A stretch of 12,152 nt of DNA, from assembly GCA_004560915.1 (NCBI GenBank), contig SFTR01000022.1, positions 1 through 12,152 of the forward strand, given 5' to 3'. The notes under the pieces are model-generated. The model saw nothing but the letters and a program-made list of their open reading frames with translations, made no database searches and was not told the origin of the DNA. The stretch is from a bacterium (GTDB lineage Bacteria > Bacillota_I > Bacilli_A > RF39 > UBA660). The position numbers and the translations under genes were made by a program. Shown in pieces: positions 7,120-12,152 of the stretch (positions within the stretch are counted from its first letter, which is position 1; each line of letters starts with the position of its first letter).

Positions 7120-7319
7120 ATGTTTGGAAACAATAATAATTCTTTTGGGCACAGTTCTGGTTCATCATTTGGACTAACTCAAGTTCATCTTTTGGATATA
7201 GTTCTAGTAGTTCAATAAGTCATCACTCTAATGGTGGTGTAAGTCATAGTTTCACTTCAGGAAATACTACTATTAGTCATAATTCTAATGGAACTGTTAC
7301 AACAAGTTTTAAAAACTAG
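7120..7319 (+). pseudogene. Frameshifted small Ser/Gly/Asn/His-rich protein gene
   Basis: The ATG at 7120 opens M-F-G-N-N-N-N-S-F-G-H-S-S-G-S-S-F-G, after which the frame becomes ordinary-looking and stops. One frame over, the same low-complexity style resumes (S-S-S-S-F-G-Y-S-S-S-S-S-I-S-H-H-S-N-G-G) and runs to TAG 7317-7319, ending T-V-T-T-S-F-K-N. The repeated S-S-F-G word falls on both sides of the break. Losing one base near 7190 (after T-T-T-G-G-A) explains everything. The rebuilt protein would be about 66 residues, with no hydrophobic segment, unstructured and rich in Ser, Gly, Asn and His. There is no good SD. I do not recognise a family. Promoter and terminator flank it, so it was once an independent unit. 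No classical slippery heptamer is visible at the break. Confidence 0.5.
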
Positions 7320-7338
7320 AAATTAGATTTTATATAAG

Positions 7339-7369
7339 AACATTATTATAAATTATAGTAATGTTTTTT
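7339..7369 (+). terminator. Terminator after the Ser/Gly-rich remnant
   Basis: AACATTATTATAA (7339-7351) is complementary to TTATAGTAATGTT (7353-7365) with one G-T pair, so a stem of about 10 bp forms around a small loop. T's follow to 7369. Confidence 0.7.
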
Positions 7370-7420
7370 ATTTTGATTAATTTTAAGAAAAAAGAAGTTT
7401 TTTTGTAATTTATGGCTAAT

Positions 7421-7457
7421 TATAATAATAGAGGGTAATAAATACTTTCTAGAAAGT
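7421..7457 (+). promoter_or_regulatory. dinD promoter with 14-bp palindrome (possible operator or leader hairpin)
   Basis: TATAAT at 7421-7426 is a -10 with only a T-rich -35 region. The predicted start is near 7433. Just downstream ACTTTCTAGAAAGT (7444-7457) is a perfect 14-bp palindrome, well placed to act as an operator or as a leader hairpin. It lies between the purine-rich GAGGG (7431-7435) and the ATG at 7468. A weak alternative SD, GTGGGA, straddles its 3' edge. It does not match the Gram-positive LexA box GAAC-N4-GTTC. Confidence 0.45.
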
Positions 7458-7467
7458 GGGAATTTAA

Positions 7468-8202
7468 ATGAAAGAAATAATTGAATACACTGAAAAGTTA
7501 TTTGAAAATATCAAACATATTGATGAAGATGGGAATGAGTATTGGCTTGCTCGTGAATTACAAGTCGTCTTAGATTATAAGAAATGGCAAAAATTTATAA
7601 ATGTAATAAATGATTCTATAGTAGCTTGTAAACAAAGCAATCAGTTGATGGATGACCATTTTACCCAAGTGGGTAAAATGGTACAAATAGGTTCTGGTGC
7701 TAAAAGAAAACAAGTGGATTATAAGTTGTCTAGATATGCTTGTTACTTAATTGTACAAAACTCTTATCCTAGAAAAGAAGTTGTAGCTTTAGGAAAAACT
7801 TATTTTGCAGTTCAAACTAGAAAACAGGAACTTACTGAAAAAAAATATCTTGAACTTACTGAAGATGAGAAAAGATTTTATCAAAGAGATTTAACAAGAA
7901 AAGGTAATTATTCTTTAAATATTGCTGCTAGAGATGCGGGAGTTAAGAATTTTGATAAGTTTCATAATGCTGGATATAAAGGACTATATAACGGAGAAAC
8001 TGCAGATGATATAGCAAAACGTAAGAATTTAAGATATAGAGAAGATATACTTGATAATATGTGCAGTGAAGAATTAATTGCTAATCTTTTTAGAATTAGT
8101 CAAACTGAGTCAAAATTAAAAAGGGATAATGTATCTAGTGAAACTAAAGCCAATGAAACTCATTATATCGTAGGTAAAAAATATAAGAGAAACTATTCTT
8201 AA
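7468..8202 (+). CDS. dinD: DinD-family DNA damage-inducible protein, frameshifted near C-terminus
   Basis: The protein tracks E. coli DinD along its length: W-L-A-R-E-L-Q for W-S-A-R-Q-L, D-D-H-F, L-S-R-Y-A-C-Y-L-I-V-Q-N, T-Y-F-A-V-Q-T-R-K-Q-E-L, G-Y-K-G-L-Y-N-G, A-N-L-F-R-I-S-Q-T-E-S-K-L-K-R-D and A-N-E-T-H-Y-I-V-G-K-K. E. coli DinD is an SOS-induced protein reported to inhibit RecA strand exchange in vitro; the N-terminus is BRO/antirepressor-like. Translation in this frame ends at 8202 after 244 residues, with six off-family residues at the end. The conserved tail continues in the next frame to 8293 (see 8183-8293). One extra base near 8176-8184, at an A6 run, accounts for it, and the rebuilt length is 274, the usual DinD size. 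It sits between tcdA and rarA, adjacent in B. subtilis as I recall, so it looks inserted. Confidence 0.9.
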   Translation: MKEIIEYTEKLFENIKHIDEDGNEYWLARELQVVLDYKKWQKFINVINDSIVACKQSNQLMDDHFTQVGKMVQIGSGAKRKQVDYKLSRYACYLIVQNSYPRKEVVALGKTYFAVQTRKQELTEKKYLELTEDEKRFYQRDLTRKGNYSLNIAARDAGVKNFDKFHNAGYKGLYNGETADDIAKRKNLRYREDILDNMCSEELIANLFRISQTESKLKRDNVSSETKANETHYIVGKKYKRNYS

Positions 8203-8293
8203 GAATGGTGGAGTTATGCCTGAAGATATGCCTACACCTGATAAAAGTTTAAAAAAACTTGAAAAAGATAAAAATAAAAAACTACCTTTATGA
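8183..8293 (+). pseudogene. dinD: Out-of-frame C-terminal tail of dinD
   Basis: In the +1 frame relative to the upstream dinD reading, ATA at 8183 opens I-R-E-T-I-L-K-N-G-G-V-M-P-E-D-M-P-T-P-D. This corresponds to the DinD tail (V-R-Q-T-I-Q-E-L-G-G-T-M-P-E-E-L-P-T-P in E. coli). It continues 36 residues to TGA 8291-8293, inside the terminator hairpin of the opposite-strand operon. There is no SD of its own, so it is not a separate gene. Confidence 0.85.
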
Positions 8294-8300
8294 GTAGTTT
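8274..8300 (-). terminator. Terminator of the rarA operon
   Basis: AAACTAC (8279-8285) pairs with GTAGTTT (8294-8300). Read on the minus strand, the stem is followed by a run of T's, a good intrinsic terminator. The plus-strand T-run is weak. The stop codons of the converging genes lie in or next to it. Confidence 0.75.
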
Positions 8301-9000
8301 ATAATGTCTTTTGATTTTGAGGTTTTATTAATAAATCTTCACTTTCAAGTTCTTCTTTTGTTTTAGATAATGGTGCGTGTCCTTTAGTAAATGAATTTAT
8401 ATAAATATTTCCATTAATGGATTTAAAATCTTTTGTTGTATATCCAGTCTTTGTATTATAAAATGAATCTCCGTATATTCTAGCAGTGTTTTCATCTAAT
8501 ATATGATATCCATCTATTAGTAATCTTTCTATCTCGGGTTTATCTTCATCTTTTATAAAATGTCCTGGAGATGGTGTTTTTAATATCATACCATTATGTG
8601 TTAAATAATCTTTTTTATCGTCTGTAAAGAATTGTCTATAAGTTGGATCTATTAGATATGGTATAAGCATACCCATTACATTAAATCTTGCGACTAAGAA
8701 TGAGTGGCCTTCAATATCAGTAGTTATTTCACTTTGTGTAGAGCAAGGATGAGTTTCTACTCCTAGATCATTTAAATAATGAGTAATTATAGAAACTGCT
8801 TTATCGCATTTAAAACTAAAGTCATAATTATCAAAATCATTAGTGAATTTACATCTTGTTAAGTAACAAATATTATCTAAAAAAAGTTTTATTTCATCTG
8901 TAGATAGAGGTATGTTACTTTCAACTTTTCTTTCTAATTCTTCAATTACTTTTGAATCTATATTTACTGTTTTAGGAGTGCTTTTCATTATAAATTTCAT
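8299..9000 (-). CDS. Unrecognised protein; possible Cys-His-Asp papain/transglutaminase-like fold
   Basis: A soluble 233-residue protein with no signal peptide or membrane helix that I do not recognise as a named family. Residues 60-125 look like a papain/transglutaminase-like core: C65-D-K-A starting a helix (I-I-T-H-Y-L-N-D-L-G-V-E), H99 in G-H-S-F-L-V-A-R, and D118 in Y-L-I-D-P-T-Y-R-Q-F. Cys, then His, then Asp before P-T is the order seen in transglutaminase-like, arylamine N-acetyltransferase and C58-type peptidase folds. The assignment is inference from this spacing. Residues 126-233 are charged and of unknown role. Its ATG overlaps the rarA TGA (ATGA), and the SD AAGGTG lies in the last rarA codons, so it is co-translated with rarA. 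A second Met at residue 5 lacks an SD. Confidence 0.75.
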   Translation of the reverse strand: MKFIMKSTPKTVNIDSKVIEELERKVESNIPLSTDEIKLFLDNICYLTRCKFTNDFDNYDFSFKCDKAVSIITHYLNDLGVETHPCSTQSEITTDIEGHSFLVARFNVMGMLIPYLIDPTYRQFFTDDKKDYLTHNGMILKTPSPGHFIKDEDKPEIERLLIDGYHILDENTARIYGDSFYNTKTGYTTKDFKSINGNIYINSFTKGHAPLSKTKEELESEDLLIKPQNQKTL

Positions 9001-10193
9001 TTTTTCACCTTAATACTAGCATTAAATTTATACATTTCTGTTTCATATTTGTTTTTTCTTGGAGTGTAGTATTTCCTTCCTTTTAAAGCTTCTGGCATAT
9101 ATTCTTGATCTACCCAGTAGTTTGGATAGTTATGAGGATACTTGTAGTTTGGACTTGTTGTTCTTATGTGTGCTGGGATTCTTCCAACTGACATAGTATT
9201 TATGTCTTTAATTGCTTCTGTGATTGCCATATCAGCTGAATTGCTTTTAGGACTAAGTGCCATATCAATAACAGCACAAGAAAGTGGTTTTACTAGTTCT
9301 GGATATCCAATTCTTTCACTTGCTTCAACGGCAGCTACTACTTTAGGACCGATCATAGGATTAGCAAGACCTATGTCTTCATAAGCAATAACAATCATTC
9401 TTCTATAAATAGAATCATAGTCTCCACTTACTATTAATCTTCCTAAGTAGTGAAGTGCTGCATCTACATCACTTCCTCTAATACTCTTTTGAAAAGCAGA
9501 TAACATATCATAATGACCATCTTCATCTTTATCTGTAAAGAATGATGGAGTATTAGTAGTTTCTTTTATATTATCGATAGTTACTTCCTTATTATAACCG
9601 TAATAATTAAATTCAATTAAATTATAAGCAAATCTTATATCTCCATTAGATATTTTAGCAATATATTTTATAGTTTTATTATCTATTTTTATATCAGAAA
9701 ATACAGTTTTTACTCTTTTAATACCTGTTTCAATATCTTCTTCATTTAAAGGTTTTAATTCTATTAATTGACATCTACTTCTGATAGCTTGATTTATAGA
9801 ATGAAATGGGTTAGAGTTAGTAAGACCAATTAAAGTTATAAGACCACTCTCAATATAAGAAAGTAATATATCTTGTTTATCTTTATTCATTCTATGAATT
9901 TCATCTACGATAAGAATCATACTTCCATACATTTTAGCTTCTTCAATAACAACTTCAAAATCCTTTTTAGAATTAATAGTTGCATTAAGCATTCTATATC
10001 TAATACCAAGTTCATTTATTAAAGCAAGAGCAATAGTAGTTTTACCACAACCACTATTACCATAAAAAATTATATTAAAAAGAACTTTATTCTTTACTAA
10101 GTTTGTTAATACTTTACCTTTACCAATAAGATGTTTTTGACCTAGAACATCCTTTAAATTATTAGGTCTTAATTTATTTTGTAATAATTCCAT
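8997..10193 (-). CDS. rarA: Replication-associated recombination protein A, RarA/MgsA clamp-loader-like AAA+ ATPase
   Basis: RarA (MgsA; YrvN in B. subtilis) is a tetrameric AAA+ ATPase related to clamp loaders that acts at stalled forks with SSB and RecA. With the start at 10193 the protein has 398 residues. The N-terminal L-R-P-N-N-L-K-D-V-L-G-Q-K-H-L-I-G block is followed by Walker A G-N-S-G-C-G-K-T-T (K51), Walker B I-L-I-V-D-E-I-H-R (D97, E98), T-N-S-N-P-F-H-S-I-N-Q-A-I-R-S-R-C, and the C-terminal A-Y-E-D-I-G-L-A-N-P and G-R-K-Y-Y-T-P blocks. The SD GAGGTG precedes this ATG. An ATG four codons earlier, at 10205, lies before the SD. It is inverted relative to tcdA, its usual neighbour, and coupled by ATGA to the next gene. 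Confidence 0.95.
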   Translation of the reverse strand: MELLQNKLRPNNLKDVLGQKHLIGKGKVLTNLVKNKVLFNIIFYGNSGCGKTTIALALINELGIRYRMLNATINSKKDFEVVIEEAKMYGSMILIVDEIHRMNKDKQDILLSYIESGLITLIGLTNSNPFHSINQAIRSRCQLIELKPLNEEDIETGIKRVKTVFSDIKIDNKTIKYIAKISNGDIRFAYNLIEFNYYGYNKEVTIDNIKETTNTPSFFTDKDEDGHYDMLSAFQKSIRGSDVDAALHYLGRLIVSGDYDSIYRRMIVIAYEDIGLANPMIGPKVVAAVEASERIGYPELVKPLSCAVIDMALSPKSNSADMAITEAIKDINTMSVGRIPAHIRTTSPNYKYPHNYPNYWVDQEYMPEALKGRKYYTPRKNKYETEMYKFNASIKVKK

Positions 10194-10235
10194 AGTACAC
10201 CTCATAAGTATTTTATCAATTTTATAATTAAATTT

Positions 10236-10256
10236 AAAGTCATTTAAAAGTCATTT
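10236..10256. repeat. Two 10-bp direct repeats in the rarA / TIGR00374 divergent intergene
   Basis: AAAGTCATTT occurs at 10236-10245 and 10247-10256. The repeats are 11 bp apart, one helical turn, so a protein could bind both on one face. They lie between the divergent starts at 10193 and 10326. They could be an operator or chance in AT-rich DNA. Confidence 0.4.
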
Positions 10257-10269
10257 TAAACAAATATTA

Positions 10270-10298
10270 TTGTTATTGATATATTTCTTTGCTATAAT
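10270..10298 (+). promoter_or_regulatory. Promoter of the TIGR00374 membrane protein gene
   Basis: TTGTTA (10270-10275), a 17-bp spacer and TATAAT (10293-10298), with TGC before the -10 making an extended element. The start near 10305 leaves a leader of about 20 nt that contains the SD. Confidence 0.75.
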
Positions 10299-10325
10299 AG
10301 TGAAGTATTAATAAAAGAGGAAACT

Positions 10326-11330
10326 ATGAAAAACATAAAATTTAGAAGTATTTTATTAGTAGTATTAACAGTGGGATTGTTTTGGTACATTCTTAAAGAT
10401 AATTTTAATGAGTCGATTAACCTGTTACTTGGGGCTAATATTTGGTACTTATTGTTAATCTTATTAACCTATGCAGTATATTTTGTAATTGAAGCGTATT
10501 TACTTTATTTACTTATTAATAAAATTAATAATACTTATTCATATAGAAAAACTTTGGAGTTAAATCTTATCACTAAGTTTTTTAATGGAATAACACCATT
10601 TTCTTTAGGAGGACAACCTCTTCAAGTGTATGAACTTAGTAAAAGTAAAGTAAGAGTTACTGAAGCATTACTTGTTATAGTAGAGAACTTTATAGTTCTT
10701 CAGATATCTATGACTATTATGTCTATTGTTTCTTTAGTTGTTTGTATGAGTAATGGACTTGTTCCAAATAAACTTTTATGGATATTAACTATAATTGGTA
10801 TATTTATAACTCTTATATCATTATTTATGGCTATATTTATGTGTGTTAAGATAAATTATGCTAAAAAGACTGGTAAGTGGTTTATTAAAGTATTAAATAA
10901 AATTCATATAATTAAGAATAAAGATGAATCTTATCTTATGTGGACTAATAAATGTGATGAGTATTATACTTGTTTTAAAATATTATTAAAAGATAAAACA
11001 TTTATTATAAAGTGTGTTTTATTAAATATTTTTTATATGATTATATTTTGTATGTTACCGTTCTTTACTTTTAAAGCATTAGATATAAATGTTGATATTA
11101 ATATGTTTTATAGTATTATTCTTGGTTGTTTTGTTTATCTATCAGCATCATTTATACCAATACCAGGAGCTGCAGTTGGAATGGAATATGCATTTATTAA
11201 TTACTTTAAAATGATAGTAATTGATTCTATAGTGATGCCAGGAGTATTATTATGGAGATTAGTTTCATATTATATACCTATGATATTAGGTGGAATATTA
11301 TTTAATATAAAAGATTCTATGAAGAAGTAA
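10326..11330 (+). CDS. YbhN/TIGR00374 (LPG_synthase_TM, UPF0104) integral membrane protein
   Basis: A 334-residue protein with about eight membrane helices. The family signature is near residues 85-105: F-N-G-I-T-P-F-S-L-G-G-Q-P-L-Q-V-Y. A later G-A-A-V-G-M-E-Y-A and a C-terminal R-L-V-S-Y-Y-I-P-M-I-L-G-G block are also typical. The fold is shared with the membrane half of lysylphosphatidylglycerol synthases (MprF flippase). Stand-alone members are implicated in envelope lipid handling, but the substrate here is unknown. There is no cytosolic aminoacyl-transfer domain, so it is not a full MprF. The SD AAGAGGAA is about 6 nt from the ATG. The gene has its own promoter and a downstream hairpin at 11382-11409, and is divergent from rarA. 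Confidence 0.88.
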   Translation: MKNIKFRSILLVVLTVGLFWYILKDNFNESINLLLGANIWYLLLILLTYAVYFVIEAYLLYLLINKINNTYSYRKTLELNLITKFFNGITPFSLGGQPLQVYELSKSKVRVTEALLVIVENFIVLQISMTIMSIVSLVVCMSNGLVPNKLLWILTIIGIFITLISLFMAIFMCVKINYAKKTGKWFIKVLNKIHIIKNKDESYLMWTNKCDEYYTCFKILLKDKTFIIKCVLLNIFYMIIFCMLPFFTFKALDINVDINMFYSIILGCFVYLSASFIPIPGAAVGMEYAFINYFKMIVIDSIVMPGVLLWRLVSYYIPMILGGILFNIKDSMKK

Positions 11331-11381
11331 TTTTTATTTAGTTAATTATAAACTTCTATAGGAAATTTACATAAAAGTTGT

Positions 11382-11409
11382 AAAAGAACTATGAAATATT
11401 AGTTCTTTT
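11382..11409. terminator. Terminator between the TIGR00374 gene and xer
   Basis: AAAAGAACTA (11382-11391) pairs with TAGTTCTTTT (11400-11409), a 10-bp stem with an 8-nt loop. The T-run is the 3' arm itself plus a short T-rich tail. The xer -10 starts 5 nt later. Confidence 0.65.
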
Positions 11410-11413
11410 GTTG

Positions 11414-11419
11414 TATAAT
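11414..11419 (+). promoter_or_regulatory. -10 element for the xer-like gene
   Basis: TATAAT at 11414-11419 follows the terminator directly. No good -35 is visible and there is no TGn at the right distance. The predicted start near 11426 leaves a leader of only about 11 nt with a weak GGG as SD. Confidence 0.45.
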
Positions 11420-11436
11420 GATTATGGGTAAAAATT

Positions 11437-12152
11437 ATGATAGAGATTGATAATAAAGAATATATTGATGATTTTAGTGATTACTTAAAGATAGATAAAA
11501 ACTATAGTTCTAATACTATAGAGTCTTATATTAGAGATATACGTGGATTCTTAGAATATACTGATAAAGAAATAGTAGATATATCTAAGAAAGATATAGA
11601 TAACTATATATTACACGTACTTCCTAAATATAATGAAAGTTCTATTAATAGAGTTATTGCTAGTATAAAGAGTTTCTTTAAATATTTGGCTATATATAAA
11701 GGATTTATTAATGTTAGTGAAGATGTTGAGAGTCTTAAAAGAAAGAAAACTCTTCCTAAATATTTAAGTATTGAAGAAGTAGATAAACTTTTAGATATAA
11801 AGTTAGTAACACCTTTTGATTATAGAAATAAAACTATCCTTGAACTTTTATATTCTACTGGACTTAGAGCTACTGAACTAGTTAATTTAGATTTAATAAA
11901 TATAGATACTAGTAATATGGTTGTTAGTGTATATGGAAAAGGAAGTAAAGAAAGAATTGTTCCTTTAAGTAAGATAGCAGTTAATTACTTAGATTTATAT
12001 ATTAATAAGTATAGACCTATGATGTTTGTTAAGAATCAAAAACCAACTGATTCGTTATTTCTTAATAATCATGGTAAAAGGATGACTCGTCAAGGTTTAT
12101 ATAAAATAATAGGTGAAATAGCAAGCAGTAAAAAGATAGATAAAGAAATAAC
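11437..12152 (+). CDS. XerC/XerD-type tyrosine recombinase (3' end outside window)
   Basis: 238 codons of a tyrosine recombinase, cut by the window end. The N-terminal SAM-like DNA-binding domain is typical (F-S-D-Y-L-K, then Y-S-S-N-T-I-E-S-Y-I-R-D-I-R-G-F-L, and I-N-R-V-I-A-S-I-K-S-F-F-K-Y-L). The catalytic domain begins L-P-K-Y-L-S-I-E-E-V. The first catalytic Arg is R144 in S-T-G-L-R-A-T-E-L and the Lys is K168 in Y-G-K-G-S-K-E-R-I-V-P-L. Both sit four residues earlier than in E. coli XerD (R148, K172). The H-x-x-R and Tyr regions would lie downstream. Such enzymes resolve chromosome dimers at dif, but mobile elements carry close relatives, and with no dif site or element ends visible I cannot choose. 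The ATG at 11437 has only a weak SD (GGG) and a very short leader. Confidence 0.9.
   Translation, partial: MIEIDNKEYIDDFSDYLKIDKNYSSNTIESYIRDIRGFLEYTDKEIVDISKKDIDNYILHVLPKYNESSINRVIASIKSFFKYLAIYKGFINVSEDVESLKRKKTLPKYLSIEEVDKLLDIKLVTPFDYRNKTILELLYSTGLRATELVNLDLINIDTSNMVVSVYGKGSKERIVPLSKIAVNYLDLYINKYRPMMFVKNQKPTDSLFLNNHGKRMTRQGLYKIIGEIASSKKIDKEI

Noticed and set aside
6948..7133. 61-codon minus-strand open frame over the tcdA end
   Set aside because: Overlaps the tcdA coding end and its terminator. No SD or family resemblance.
9166..9384. 72-codon plus-strand open frame inside rarA
   Set aside because: Antisense shadow of a conserved AAA+ gene, with no SD.
10194..10205. Upstream ATG (10205) as rarA start
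   Set aside because: It lies 5' of the SD GAGGTG. The ATG at 10193 is correctly spaced after it.
10276..10281. TTGATA as -35 for the TIGR00374 gene
   Set aside because: Only 11 bp from the TATAAT. TTGTTA at 10270 gives a 17-bp spacer.

Overview
The window is a stretch of AT-rich bacterial chromosome (roughly 28-30% G+C by eye). Its Shine-Dalgarno sites are strong, it has TGnTATAAT-type promoters and short hairpin-plus-T-run terminators, and TGG encodes Trp while TGA is used as a stop. This points to a low-GC Gram-positive lineage (Bacillota: Bacilli, Erysipelotrichia or related gut clades) using the standard bacterial code. A SpoVB-family flippase, a SAM-I type riboswitch in front of metK and a 6S-like RNA in front of tcdA all fit. 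I cannot name the species.

Layout. 1-290: tail of an unrecognised gene, a degenerate second copy of that tail, a terminator and a promoter. 294-2468: queA-tgt, abutting, for queuosine modification of tRNA. 2472-2825 (-): a YrzE/TIGR04086-like membrane protein, convergent with tgt over a shared hairpin. 2898-3548 (+): a DUF421 (YrbG/YetF-like) membrane protein. 3537-4835 (-): a short SpoVB/MATE-type flippase. 4855-6113: promoter, SAM riboswitch with terminator/antiterminator, and a short divergent metK. 6138-6343: strong promoter and a structured RNA, probably 6S RNA. 6381-7061: tcdA. 7062-7467: terminator, promoter, a broken Ser/Gly/Asn-rich small gene, another terminator, and a promoter with a palindrome. 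7468-8293: dinD, frameshifted near its C-terminus. 8299-10193 (-): rarA followed by a translationally coupled gene that may encode a Cys-His-Asp (transglutaminase/papain-like fold) protein. 10326-11330: YbhN/TIGR00374-type membrane protein. 11437-end: XerC/D tyrosine recombinase, cut by the window edge.

The gene content follows, from memory, the Bacillus subtilis order queA-tgt-yrbF(yajC)-yrzE-yrbG-spoVB and, further along the same chromosomal arm, the 6S RNA bsrA-yrvM(tcdA)-yrvN(rarA). Here yajC is missing, several genes are flipped, and metK, dinD and the Cys-His-Asp gene have been inserted. Most of the window is therefore shuffled ancestral core. The accessory, less explained part is 7062-9000.

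Functionally the genes fall into tRNA modification (queA, tgt, tcdA), methyl-donor synthesis under SAM feedback (riboswitch-metK), transcription control by 6S RNA, and genome maintenance (rarA, dinD, xer), plus four membrane proteins of envelope or unknown role. The most interesting points are the P4-less SAM riboswitch, the rarA-coupled Cys-His-Asp gene, the two broken genes between tcdA and rarA, the hairpin between the Shine-Dalgarno and start codon of queA, and the apparently leaderless spoVB-like gene.
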